This document shows, piece by piece, positions 21,831-31,041 of a stretch of 64,000 nucleotides of DNA; position 1 is the first letter of the stretch; each line of letters opens with the position of its first letter. The stretch lies in assembly GCA_030374805.1 (NCBI GenBank), contig JARGSG010000001.1, positions 372,001 through 436,000 on the forward strand, written 5' to 3'. Source of the stretch: Gracilaria gracilis. Its lineage: Eukaryota > Rhodophyta > Florideophyceae > Gracilariales > Gracilariaceae. A program made the position numbers and the translations under genes. Below the pieces are notes generated by a model. It worked only from the letters and a program-made list of their open reading frames with translations. It did no database searches and was not told where the DNA came from.

Positions 21831-22676
21831 GTTGGGTCAACGAGAAGCTCTTCTTGTTTGCTGATGACCAGAAGTCTCAGATGCTGTTCCGGCCGATTCC
21901 TTGAAAGTTTAACCCCTACGTTCCCTTAAATACTGCTCCGAGGCTGAAGTTGATGTTATTGTTTCGAACGAATGCTACTCATTGCTGGAGGAGAGGCTTA
22001 CGAGGAGGCTTGCATTTTCCCGAAACAGTAAAGTCTAAATGCAAAAGACGGATCAGGTCTGCTTGGTACATTGAGCTTTGTGCAATGAGTACAAGATGAT
22101 CTGTACATCGTACTGGAAGGCACAAGTATCCGATGTGATATGCGCATGTTCCATAATGAGACGAAAGCGCAATGAATGCACAATGGAATTCGGAAGAGAA
22201 CTGCAGAAGTGCAAAGAAATTTTCACTTGATGAACAGTGAGAATGACGTCGTGAGTTGCTAATACGGTGAACAACGACAGGAATGCTACTACCAACGGTA
22301 CCGTTGGTACCTAGATTACCGTGGTGCCTCATATATCTGGTGGACATCAGAGAATGCGAGATTTTGCATTGCACGAATTGAAACTGCGATCATAGCTTCC
22401 ACTGGTACAGTTCACATCCTAGAGTTCGGGGCTTCTGGAAACAGTTCTCTCTTGCATTCGTTACAATCGACGAATGGATCTTCTCTACTTTAGACATCAG
22501 GGTTCTATTCTATTCCTCTTCTGAAATTAAAACAACTCTACTAGACAATGTGTCTTTATAATGGCCACGAGGTGCGGGAAGGCTATCTTATCAACGAGTG
22601 GATACTTTAAATACTATCATCTTCTTAAATAATGTGGTAGTAGTAAGACTACTGCTGTGAGGAAAGAATATGGTAT
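21831..22676. other. Intergenic, with a 20-bp palindrome
   Basis: Holds the upstream region of the cysteine-rich gene and the 3' side of the zinc-finger gene. The perfect palindrome at 22290-22309 is annotated separately. No gene supported. Confidence 0.5.
22290..22309. promoter_or_regulatory. 20-bp perfect palindrome with two AACGG cores
   Basis: TACCAACGGTACCGTTGGTA is self-complementary over its full length. It is two head-to-head copies of the 11-bp motif found elsewhere in the window, each with a MYB-type AACGG core. It may be a dimer-binding site; no gene start lies within 400 bp. Confidence 0.45.
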
Positions 22677-23897
22677 TTACATGACAGTCCTTTTTGTCCC
22701 TACTTTTCTCTTTCCCTTCTTCCTCGTAGAAACATCGTGATGAGCAGTTCCCACATGTGGCAAAGGCGGTGAGAATGCGATAAGACCTCTCGGGGTGAGG
22801 CACAAGTACGGTAGGCGGGGTGCAAGGAGGGGAAGTGGGCGAGTTGCATGGTGAATTTGCTGCGTCGGTCGTATAAACCATACATAAGGAGGACCAGATG
22901 CGAAAGTTGAAGTTATTGGCTGTGTATGGCCCATCTGTGCATAGGCCGATTGTGGAGCAGATGGAGCAAGACGGGGCTCAAGTCGCGGGAAGGCATTAGG
23001 GCGAATAAGGGCTGGGGCGCTTTTGAAGGAGTTTGTTTGTTTAGGTTGTGTGGGTGAGCGTGGAGGGGCTGGTGGTCTCACTGTTGGTATCTGATATGGT
23101 AGAACTTCGTCCTTTTGCAGTTGGCGTTTCAAAGACTTGACAACAGCGTCGAATCTTTCCCGCCAAGCGCCGGGCTGTGGTTTTGATCGAGGATGGTTAT
23201 GCTTGAGGATTCCTTTCAAGTCCCATACGGTTTTGTTCAAACGGAGCTTGGCTGTTATTGCAGCTTTACATTTCTGTGGTTCGCCAAAACTTAAACATCT
23301 GAGTCGTGCTGATAATCGGTATCTCCTTTTCCTCGAGATGGGACGACAGTAGTGCATTCCACAAACGTATCCTTTGCTTGCGAGATCGGCAATGAAGTGC
23401 GATAAACTGGAGATTCTGTCAGGCACAATGTCTTCACAAGGCCCAAGAACAGTTGATGAGGCGAGTGCACGATCGAGCGTTTCGTCCAGAATTTCGCTCA
23501 CGATGGAGGTGGTAGTGTGTTGTGCACGATCGAGCGTTTTGTCCAGAATTTCGTTCACGATGGAGTTGGTAGTGTGTTGTGCATGATCCGCTTGCTGAAG
23601 GGGTAGTGTAGGTTGGCCAATAACATCCGAAATGATTTCGTTGAAAGCGGTCGGGGCAATAGGTTGAGTTTGGGTTCTCTTCCTAAATCTTGAAAATGGC
23701 TTTCGCTTTGCCGCGTTCGCATTGGAACTTAGCACAACATCAACAACCTGAGTTTCACTGCTCTGAAGAGAGACAGTCGTGGAAGAGGGCATGGCGCTCT
23801 CTGTAGGATTGGAACATGGGAGCGGGCAGAAACGCTTCAAGAGATCGTCGTCGGCGTGTGTTGATTTGACCGGTGAGGTCTCAGATGTTTGAACCAT
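22677..23897 (-). CDS. FLYWCH-like zinc-finger protein
   Basis: A 406-residue protein from the first in-frame ATG (23897); the frame extends about 20 codons further only from a TTG. A Cys/His module (KCKAAITAKLRL through GILKHNHP, with an RLRCLSFGEPQKC segment before it) near residues 205-250 fits the C-x-C...H-x-H layout of FLYWCH or the related FAR1/Mutator-type zinc fingers, which bind DNA. Before it lie two near-identical 19-residue units (SIVNEILDKTLDRAQHT), encoded by a 57-bp tandem duplication. The C-terminal 170 residues are Pro-rich and probably disordered. Such fingers occur both in transcription factors and in domesticated MULE transposases; no transposase core is visible here. The family call is tentative. 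Confidence 0.5.
   Translation of the reverse strand: MVQTSETSPVKSTHADDDLLKRFCPLPCSNPTESAMPSSTTVSLQSSETQVVDVVLSSNANAAKRKPFSRFRKRTQTQPIAPTAFNEIISDVIGQPTLPLQQADHAQHTTNSIVNEILDKTLDRAQHTTTSIVSEILDETLDRALASSTVLGPCEDIVPDRISSLSHFIADLASKGYVCGMHYCRPISRKRRYRLSARLRCLSFGEPQKCKAAITAKLRLNKTVWDLKGILKHNHPRSKPQPGAWRERFDAVVKSLKRQLQKDEVLPYQIPTVRPPAPPRSPTQPKQTNSFKSAPALIRPNAFPRLEPRLAPSAPQSAYAQMGHTQPITSTFASGPPYVWFIRPTQQIHHATRPLPLLAPRLPYLCLTPRGLIAFSPPLPHVGTAHHDVSTRKKGKRKVGTKRTVM
23465..23590. repeat. 57-bp in-frame tandem duplication
   Basis: Two copies (23465-23521 and 23522-23578), differing at only a few positions, followed by a short partial third (GTGCATGATC). Each codes for one 19-residue unit of the zinc-finger protein, so the duplication kept the frame. 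Confidence 0.85.
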
Positions 23898-24416
23898 TGC
23901 AACTGGTCGAAGAGGGGGTCTGTGGCATTGCTCGCGAGTGGATACGGTAGAGGACAAGCTTGGAAGACCCGGTTCGACGGTTAGAAGTCTGGAAGCAATT
24001 CACCTGGGCCAGGGGTGGGTGTCATGATGTCCCTTCGTTGCAGTTGGTGCTCATGTCGTAACTAAAGTTATCTCAACAAAAGTTAAGGGGCAGTCTCAAC
24101 AGTGTTTAACCCTTCATGCTCTGCGTGACTCTCACTAGGCCGAATGGGCGCAAATGGTGTAGATTGATGTCCAGTGCAGTGAAGTTACTGTATCTCTAGC
24201 GGAAGTTCCGCGAGGAACCCATTTCGAGAACGCCGTTTTCGCGCGCAGAATTAAAATTTGATAGGGCGAAACACAGATTTTTGGACCTGCCTCACGGCCG
24301 TGTCGCCAACTTCACACCGTCTGCGTCGCTCGTTGCTCGCCAGTGGCACGGTTGTATGATACCCATCACCGAAAGGAAGCACCTCCGCCTTGGCACGCGT
24401 CGCGAAGAAACTCACA
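23898..24416. promoter_or_regulatory. Divergent promoter region, zinc-finger gene and TAF10
   Basis: Contains ACTGTATCTCTAGCGG at about 24188 and CACCGAAAGGAAGC at about 24367. The second matches the repeated element near 12861-12925. Either may be a promoter element; neither is proven. Confidence 0.35.
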
Positions 24417-24845
24417 ATGGATTCCATCAACTCCCCACAAGAGCGTTACGAGCTGGAGAAATTCGTAGCCAGTCTAGACGACTACGTCCCGACGCTCCCT
24501 GACAACCTGGTGTCCCACTTTCTCAACCGTGCCGGCTTCCAGTCGGAAGACATTCGGGTCCGCCGTCTAGTCGCACTGGCCACTCAGAAGTTCATCGCAG
24601 ACGTTTCCAATGAGTCTATAGCCCGCGCTCGCATGCGTCTTGCAGCAATGCCAGCTCCGAAGAAGGGGCGAGAGCACATGAAACTCGTCCTCACGATGGA
24701 AGACCTAGAAAGTGCTTTGCGAGAGTTTGGAGTCAATGTGAAGAAACCTCCATACTTTGCTGATTCCACAACGGCCGGTTCTGAACATGTAATTGTGCCG
24801 AAGGCTAATCAGGCACAACCTAATGCACCGAAGCCCAAAACATGA
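24417..24845 (+). CDS. TAF10: Transcription initiation factor TFIID subunit 10
   Basis: A 142-residue protein with a complete TAF10 histone-fold domain. TAF10 is a core subunit shared by TFIID and SAGA that pairs with TAF3 or TAF8-type partners in RNA polymerase II initiation. Diagnostic segments are DDYVPTLPDNLVSHFLNRAG (about residues 22-41), RVRRLVALATQKFIADV (48-64) and LTMEDLESALREFGVNVKKP (about 92-111), followed by PYF. The start is the ATG at 24417; the longer frame begins with a TTG. A short polar tail follows the domain. Single exon, normal size. Confidence 0.9.
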   Translation: MDSINSPQERYELEKFVASLDDYVPTLPDNLVSHFLNRAGFQSEDIRVRRLVALATQKFIADVSNESIARARMRLAAMPAPKKGREHMKLVLTMEDLESALREFGVNVKKPPYFADSTTAGSEHVIVPKANQAQPNAPKPKT

Positions 24846-25100
24846 TCTGTTCATCCCACTCGAAGATGGTTGAACACTAACTGTTCGACTTTTGAACATT
24901 GCAAACAGCGTACATGTATGGAAGAGATACAGTTCCTTGTTTCTAAAGTCATGTTGTACAATTTGATTGTCTTGGGACAAGTTTTTAGTGCCAGTTTTAT
25001 CGGTTGGTTACTGAAAGGCTTACCGAGTCTTCTATGTGATGATCCATCCGCTAAAGACCGTGTGGCGACGTATATCACGCAGAGAGATATACAAAGTGTA

Positions 25101-26336
25101 TTACGCAGTGGCTTCAGGATTATACCGCAAAACAACCCCATTAGAGCCCAGCGCGAAGGCGGTGTCCTTGCCGAAGAACTTGATTCGATAAATGTTTGCT
25201 CCCACTTTGCCCGTCTTGTCATCCCGTTTCCAAGATCTGCCTCCATCTTCCGAACGATACAGCGTTCCGCCTCCAATCGCAGCCCACACTTCCGACGTAT
25301 CAGGCCTGAAGGCAACGTCCAGGATTCCATAACCGCCAGAACGAATATCCACCTTATTGAACTTGAGTAATTCTGTGCTTTCAAGTTCAGGATTCTTTTC
25401 TGTGAACGACAGTCCACCCCCACGTGTGGCCATCCAAACTCCGTCATTCACGTCATTGTTGACAAAACCCATTGACTGAATACGTCTCGAAGAATCCCTC
25501 GCATGTGGGATCCAAAAGTCCTGACCCGGCTTCCAAGTCAGGAAGAAATTTCCTCGCGATGAAATGGCAAGATATGCGCCGTACGCGTCCCTCAGTACCT
25601 GGATGATTGAGCCAGTAAAGTACGATGCACCCGTGACTCCGGAAGAGATGGTACGATTCAGGGTGGCATCGATTGTCTCGCGAACTTGAGCCTTCCAGTT
25701 TCGACCGCTGTTCTCGGTGACGTACACGGCGCCCGCATTGGTGGTCATTTCAGCTTTTTGTGGACCAAGGGCGGTGATAGCAACTGGCTCTCCCGGTAGC
25801 TTGGGGCTCAACGGTACTCGTTCCCAAGACTTTCCAGAGTCCGAGGTGTGAAGTAAAAGGGAAGGCTTTCCAATAACCCAGCCTTCCTGTCCTCTAAAGG
25901 TGACCACCTCGAAGCGATAGTTGAGCTCCTCATCGGCGTCCAAGCGAGCAAAGGTTCTCGGCTGCCATGTAACGCCGCGATCAAACGTCTCAGCGACCGT
26001 GCCGCGAGAGCCGACCAGAAAGCCGTGCGAAGGATCGACGGGGGAAAAGTCAATGTCGTATATGGTCTCGCCGGAATCTAGCTCGACCTGCGTCCATGCG
26101 GGCGGCGTCAACACTCGTTCCGCCTTTGAGGCGGCGGCGGGAAGTTGTAGAGCCGCCAGAGCGGCGGCAGAAAGAAATGAGCGGCGATGCAATTTGAACG
26201 AAGAGTCGGGCTGATCGACAGAAAAGGACATTTGCGTACGCGCCGCATCGCGACGTCGTGCGGTGGCGTGCGAGCGCGGTGTGAAGGTCGTGACGCGCAA
26301 TGGGGCGGACGCGATGAAGAAGAGGTGCGGCGACAT
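25101..26336 (-). CDS. HCF136: Photosystem II assembly factor HCF136/Ycf48
   Basis: A 411-residue precursor of the seven-bladed beta-propeller factor that assists early photosystem II assembly by binding D1/cytochrome b559 intermediates in the thylakoid lumen. The bipartite targeting region starts with a transit peptide (MSPHLFFIASAPL, Arg-rich afterwards) and continues with a twin-arginine lumen signal, RRSFLSAAALAALQLPAAASKA, at about residues 51-72. The mature part shows repeated blades with S/T-x-D-x-G-x-x-W motifs (TSDSGKSWERV, SEDGGRSWKRD), and an arginine patch (SSRRIQ) near residue 285. Length and order match the plastid family. It is divergent from the gene at 26753, with 416 bp between the starts. 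Confidence 0.92.
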   Translation of the reverse strand: MSPHLFFIASAPLRVTTFTPRSHATARRRDAARTQMSFSVDQPDSSFKLHRRSFLSAAALAALQLPAAASKAERVLTPPAWTQVELDSGETIYDIDFSPVDPSHGFLVGSRGTVAETFDRGVTWQPRTFARLDADEELNYRFEVVTFRGQEGWVIGKPSLLLHTSDSGKSWERVPLSPKLPGEPVAITALGPQKAEMTTNAGAVYVTENSGRNWKAQVRETIDATLNRTISSGVTGASYFTGSIIQVLRDAYGAYLAISSRGNFFLTWKPGQDFWIPHARDSSRRIQSMGFVNNDVNDGVWMATRGGGLSFTEKNPELESTELLKFNKVDIRSGGYGILDVAFRPDTSEVWAAIGGGTLYRSEDGGRSWKRDDKTGKVGANIYRIKFFGKDTAFALGSNGVVLRYNPEATA

Positions 26337-26752
26337 GATGGCTGCTGCGGCGTTGCGCGGCGGGGGCGAGTGGGAGGCGGGGCGGGCGAATTGGGGGAGG
26401 CGATGGACAGCCGCGTCGAGCCGGCAGTTGAGGGGCAGATTGGCGCTGTGCGGTAATCTCAGCGAGCACCTCGTGGCCGTTGAGGCACGCGCAATGCGGC
26501 TGTGAGCGGTGGTTAGCTATGATAAGGTGCAGCCGCATCCTGCTCTCACTGCAGCCTGCGACGCTTCGTCTGTGAAGGGACGCTCCCAAATTTTTTGCTG
26601 CCGTGTGCAGACAATTCGCATTTTGATCCAAACCATCGAGCCACATCCATCCGCCATCTCTTTCGGTGTAGATACCGTTGTACCAACGGTAGCAACTTTT
26701 CTCAGCTGTGTCGTTGCTCTCGTCAACCACCGACCGGGCTGCAGGCTTCCCG
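26337..26752. promoter_or_regulatory. Bidirectional promoter, HCF136 and membrane protein gene
   Basis: A 416-bp spacer between two divergent genes for predicted plastid proteins. At about 26664-26690 it carries GTAGATA followed by TACCGTTG-TA-CCAACGGTA, an inverted pair of the AACGG motif and the clearest case of that motif near gene starts. Co-regulation of the two genes is inference. Confidence 0.45.
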
Positions 26753-27676
26753 ATGAAGCTCGCGGCCTTTATCCATTCAGCGCCGCTTCTCTCGGGCCCA
26801 CATTCTCTGCCATGTGTTTCGAACCGGAGATCGTTGAAGAAGCTCACCCAACGAAGGGTGCAGCTAGCCCCGGTGTGCAAGTCCCAATCCTCCCCAGAAC
26901 CGTCGTCTCTGCCGCAACTATTGTGGCGCATACCGCCCGCCATCGCATACGTTACATACATGAACCATCTCTTTTTTCAATCACCAACCGGTGTCATCGC
27001 CTTTCAGGCTTCCCTTAATGAAGCTATTCAGCTCTCTCTCAATTTTTGTTTCATAACACCGCTTTTAAAACCGCTAATGGCTCCGGTCATACACCCCATT
27101 CTCGAAGGCTTGTTCAATCTTGTCGTTGCCTGGGCTCTTCTTCTACTTGGCTTCACGTCCGAAGACAATCCACCCAGAACAAGACCGCCGTCCGCCGCCT
27201 TATTCTTCGCCGGCACAGCATTTTTGACCAACATTGTATACCTTCCATACCTCATCTTCCGACAAAAGCCCACCAGTGAAGCACGAAGCCCAACAACTGC
27301 GCTTGAGAGTTTTGGTGAGTCTATCTATCTCCCTGTGTTCTGCACAGCCTTGACATTAATTTCTGCTGCATGGGCACTTTGGGCACGCTCCGAGTATGGC
27401 GATATTCAAACGCGAATCGCGTCGTTCAAGAACATTCTCTTCTCCGACATTCTGGCGTATTCGTTCGGAGTTGATTTAATTGTATTCTCCCTCTTCCAAT
27501 CATGGCTCGTACGAGACGATGCCAATCGACGCAAATGGAAGCACGATTCGATCAAGGCAGTAGCAGTCAACGCCACAGCAATACCATTCTTCGGCTTGGC
27601 ATACTACCTGTTTCAGCGTGCAAGACATACGAGCTACAGCAAACAAGAGCAAACGAGCGCAAGCAAAACAAAATAA
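26753..27676 (+). CDS. Predicted plastid multi-span membrane protein
   Basis: A 307-residue protein from the ATG at 26753; the longer frame starts with a GTG. The first 50 residues (MKLAAFIHSAPLL, then Ser/Arg-rich) look like a plastid transit peptide with an early Phe. Five or six hydrophobic segments follow: about residues 85-110, 115-135, 150-175, 195-220, 240-265 and 280-295. A conserved-looking stretch is TPLLKPLMAPVIHPILEG. I recognise no family by motif, though the layout resembles algal and plant plastid membrane proteins of unknown function. Its stop lies 21 bp from that of the convergent EamA transporter. Confidence 0.7.
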   Translation: MKLAAFIHSAPLLSGPHSLPCVSNRRSLKKLTQRRVQLAPVCKSQSSPEPSSLPQLLWRIPPAIAYVTYMNHLFFQSPTGVIAFQASLNEAIQLSLNFCFITPLLKPLMAPVIHPILEGLFNLVVAWALLLLGFTSEDNPPRTRPPSAALFFAGTAFLTNIVYLPYLIFRQKPTSEARSPTTALESFGESIYLPVFCTALTLISAAWALWARSEYGDIQTRIASFKNILFSDILAYSFGVDLIVFSLFQSWLVRDDANRRKWKHDSIKAVAVNATAIPFFGLAYYLFQRARHTSYSKQEQTSASKTK

Positions 27677-27697
27677 GCAGTAGCGATTTGTAGCGGT

Positions 27698-28807
27698 TCA
27701 GAGCTTGAGACTGAAGTTGGCTTTGAGCGATGGCATTCTGATCTGGTTATCACTCATGGCTACCTTGGACACACAGGCGGAGACAATGAACAGAGCACCG
27801 ACAAGGGTATTGAATTGCATCGTTTCACCACACAGGTACGACGCAAGAGCAGCAGCCCACAGCGGTTCAGTAGACAACAAAACAGCCATTTCACTGGCAT
27901 GCACTCGTTTCAACGCCACATTCTGCAACCACACAGCCAATGCAGTTGTGACTACGCCCGTGTAAAGGGTACAAAGACCTATGTCTAAGTTGGAAAACGC
28001 AGCCGAGATTGCGAAGCCACCCGTGTCAACAACGCTCCACGCGGTGGATAGCGCGGCAACCACAGCCAGTTGAATGGATGACAGCGCGGCCACCTTGTCC
28101 GGATAGTTTGCCGTGGCGCGCTCATTCAAGGCGAAGCCCGCCGCAAACGCAACGGCCTGCAAGAGCGCGAAGATATCATTAGTTCCAAACGGCAAGCCAT
28201 TCGAAGCCTCCAGAAACGTAACGCCGGTGACAGCGAGCAAGGCAGGAACAAACAACGACCTCATCGACTGTTGAGCATGCGTTCTAAACCACGAAATGCC
28301 TGACCGCTGTAACAACGGTACGACCAACACCGCCAACGCGCAACAAAACGCACTAGTAGAAGCATGCGCATGCACGCCACTCAGCGACAAAGCCTGTGTG
28401 GCATAGCCCGCGAACACAAACGCCCCAACCACAACAGCATCACGCAAAAACGCGCCTGTCCACCGCGTGGGCGTCGCAAACGGCATCGTAGCCAGCGACG
28501 CCAGCGTGAAGCGCGCGCACGCGCACAGCGACGGCGCCAGCTGCGTGGTCTGCACGTGCTTGACGACGGCGAAGTTGGTCCCCCAGACGGCGGCCACCAG
28601 CAGCAACAACGCGCGCGGCGCCAGGTACGACAGATGAGAGGCGCTGCTAGCGCCGGCGGGCGACGACGGCGAGACGGCACGCATGGCGGCGTGGACGCGA
28701 CGTGAGGGTGGCGGCAGTCGCACGGAGACGCGCGGACTTACGGAGCCGCGCAGACTGCAGGGTGAGGTGGCGATTCGCAGCGGGTGCGACGCGATGAAGG
28801 CGGTCAT
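27698..28807 (-). CDS. EamA/DMT-family transporter, predicted plastid
   Basis: A 369-residue protein of the drug/metabolite transporter superfamily with two EamA halves, about ten membrane helices in all. Family features are the first helix LLLLVAAVWGTNFAVVKH, with the W-G-x-N/S-F signature, and the second-half pair TGVVTTALAVWLQNVALKRV and EMAVLLSTEPLWAAALAS near the C-terminus. The substrate cannot be predicted; plant plastid EamA-type proteins move metabolites such as amino acids or nucleotides. The ATG at 28807 gives MTAFIASHPLRI and an Arg/Ser-rich leader, a probable plastid transit peptide; the longer frame starts with a TTG. It is divergent from UTP7, with 260 bp between starts. Confidence 0.82.
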   Translation of the reverse strand: MTAFIASHPLRIATSPCSLRGSVSPRVSVRLPPPSRRVHAAMRAVSPSSPAGASSASHLSYLAPRALLLLVAAVWGTNFAVVKHVQTTQLAPSLCACARFTLASLATMPFATPTRWTGAFLRDAVVVGAFVFAGYATQALSLSGVHAHASTSAFCCALAVLVVPLLQRSGISWFRTHAQQSMRSLFVPALLAVTGVTFLEASNGLPFGTNDIFALLQAVAFAAGFALNERATANYPDKVAALSSIQLAVVAALSTAWSVVDTGGFAISAAFSNLDIGLCTLYTGVVTTALAVWLQNVALKRVHASEMAVLLSTEPLWAAALASYLCGETMQFNTLVGALFIVSACVSKVAMSDNQIRMPSLKANFSLKL

Positions 28808-29067
28808 GGTGATGGCGCGCGCGGTGCGGTTTCCGCGACGTGGAGCTGCGGACGAAGGATGACGACGATGCTCCAAGTTAATCTCATTGATGCGTGCGGG
28901 AGACCTATCTAAACTTTACGGCGCTATTGCTCGCGACGATCGTTTGCCCAATCGCGTCGCGAAACGGCCAAACACGTGTAGGGTTCGTGCGTTTATACAT
29001 CCGCCTCCGCTGTCCACGGAGCTGTATACCACGTGGTGTACGTGGACGAGCAGCAGCAGGCAGGCAA

Positions 29068-30837
29068 ATGGTTATCGACGATGCGAAACATGTGGCCCGT
29101 CGGGCGCTCGTCGCCGTCGCGCGTTCCCCCCGACAGCTCGATCACGCAGCTCTCTCTGTCCATTCCGTCGACCCGTCGTCAAACGGCGTACAAATGGGCG
29201 GTCGGTCGCGCGTCCGCGCGCCCAAGCTCACGTCGCTGTCCGATGTGAAACCCACCGCGCGCAAACGCGTCTCGCGCGCCAACCGCGCCGCGCATCTCTC
29301 GTACGTCGTGCGCCGCGAAGTGAACGATGCCGCCGTGTTGCACACCGACGCGCCCGGCCTCTTGCAGCCTCAGAGCGAACTGGAGCACACATATCACTTC
29401 ACGCAGAGCGCGCTCCGAGGCAATGTGGACATGGCTACCATGGCGAAAGCAAGCTTCCGGTTGGATTTGGCCGACTCGCAACTGTCGCCGTACCAAACAG
29501 CTTGCTTTTCGCGCTCGTCCAAGTCTCTGTTGGTTGCGAGTCGACTGGGGCATGTTTCGTTGATGGATTGGCGCTCGTTTAAGTTGCATACCGAGCTCAT
29601 GCTCAACGAGACGGTGCGTTCCGCAACGTTTTTGCATAACGACTCGTTCTTCGCTACTGCGCAGAAGCAGTTTGCATACATATACGATGCCAAAGGCTTG
29701 CAGCTCCACGTGTTGAGAAATCATAGAGACCCTGATAACCTTGTGTTTCTGCCGCATCATTTGCTGTTGGCGTCCACTTCAACGCGTGCTGCCGCTCATG
29801 GACGCCTGGTGTATACCGACACCTCCACTGGTCAGATCATCAACGAACATGATTATGCTTCTCGTCACCTGCGCTTGAACGCTGCCACTCATGCCTGCCC
29901 CAACTTGTCAAACGGCATCATTCATCTCGCCCATACGTCTGGCGTTGTTTCGCTCTGGTCCCCGATCACCGGTCGGCCTCTGGCTCGCATACTCACGCAT
30001 CGTTCGGCTGTCAACCACGTCGCCGTCGAGGCGAGTGGTCGCCATATGTACACCACTGGCGATGATAATGTGGTGGCCTGTTGGGATTTGCGAACGTATC
30101 GAAAGCTGTTTCAGTGGCGTATTCCAAAGGCTGCTACCTCACTTTGTGTATCGCAACGCCAGCTGGTTGCGCTCTCGTTTGGGGCTTCTGTGCATGTGTG
30201 GGCGCCGTTTTCGAGTCGCTCTGACTTGTCCACCGTTGAGAAGCGAATTCAGCCTTATATGAAGCAGACTTATTCTGGTTCTGTCATTACGGGGCTTGAC
30301 TTTTGTCCGTTTGAAGATGTTCTTGCTGTGTGTCATGAGACTGGTGTTCGCAACATGATTGTGCCTGGCGCGGGGGAACCTACGTTTGATACCAACGCAC
30401 CAAACCCCTATGAGACACGAAAGCAGCGAACGCAGAACGAAGTGCGAACTCTAATCGACAAGTTGCCGCCCGCATCTATTGTATTAGACCCGTCTACTAT
30501 AGGTGCCATTGACCAAGATCCCCGCGAACGCCTGCGTGAAATCCAGGACCAGCAGCGACGTGCCAATTTGGAGAAGATTCGAAAGAAGGGTATGAAGAAG
30601 AAACAGAAGGGACGAAATAAGATTTCTAAACGCCTCAGGAAGGTTCAGGAGAATGCTATTCAGGTTAGAAAGATTAAGGGAGAGCAGGCACGGGAGGAAC
30701 GGCAAAAGACCAACGAGTTGACTCAGAGAATACGAGACAAAGGTGTCAGAGATGCAAAGGCTGGCGTCGGTCCTGGTGGTGTTGGGGTGACTGCTCCTTT
30801 ACCAGATGCGCTACAGAGATTTGTCAGAAAGAAGTGA
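29068..30837 (+). CDS. UTP7: U3 snoRNP/SSU processome protein UTP7 (WDR46)
   Basis: A 589-residue WD-repeat protein of the small-subunit processome, acting in the nucleolus in early 18S rRNA processing. The N-terminus is basic. The part near residues 85-130 (LEHTYHFTQSALRGNVDMAT) matches the linker before the propeller, and HVSLMDW, ETVRSATFLHN, GVVSLWSP and CWDLRTYRKL mark successive blades. The BING4 C-terminal domain is clear: GVRNMIVPGAGEPTFDTNAP and NPYETRKQR near residues 415-445. The Lys/Arg-rich tail (KKGMKKKQKGRNK) fits a nucleolar protein. The frame is open upstream to 28894 only from a GTG, so the ATG at 29068 is used; an ATG at 29194 is an alternative. Confidence 0.9.
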   Translation: MVIDDAKHVARRALVAVARSPRQLDHAALSVHSVDPSSNGVQMGGRSRVRAPKLTSLSDVKPTARKRVSRANRAAHLSYVVRREVNDAAVLHTDAPGLLQPQSELEHTYHFTQSALRGNVDMATMAKASFRLDLADSQLSPYQTACFSRSSKSLLVASRLGHVSLMDWRSFKLHTELMLNETVRSATFLHNDSFFATAQKQFAYIYDAKGLQLHVLRNHRDPDNLVFLPHHLLLASTSTRAAAHGRLVYTDTSTGQIINEHDYASRHLRLNAATHACPNLSNGIIHLAHTSGVVSLWSPITGRPLARILTHRSAVNHVAVEASGRHMYTTGDDNVVACWDLRTYRKLFQWRIPKAATSLCVSQRQLVALSFGASVHVWAPFSSRSDLSTVEKRIQPYMKQTYSGSVITGLDFCPFEDVLAVCHETGVRNMIVPGAGEPTFDTNAPNPYETRKQRTQNEVRTLIDKLPPASIVLDPSTIGAIDQDPRERLREIQDQQRRANLEKIRKKGMKKKQKGRNKISKRLRKVQENAIQVRKIKGEQAREERQKTNELTQRIRDKGVRDAKAGVGPGGVGVTAPLPDALQRFVRKK

Positions 30838-31041
30838 TTTCTCTTTATTTTTTGAGGTCCTGTAGAAGGGTAGCGGTCTACCAGAGTGTATCACGTTGGT
30901 CTTCAAATGTTCCCCATCTGGATAACAGGCTTTCATGCCATAGTGTGCCCTGTAGGAGTCGGTGCCACGCGTCGCCATAATCGGCTTCGAGATAGAACGC
31001 TACCCCCTATACGCTGTTGAAAAGCAGCGTATAGGCCACCG
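30838..31041. other. Short intergenic stretch before the LINE remnant
   Basis: Contains an inverted repeat (CCTATACGCTG and CAGCGTATAGG, about 31006-31035) that could be a terminator-like hairpin or the start of the mobile-element relic. Nothing else recognised. Confidence 0.35.
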
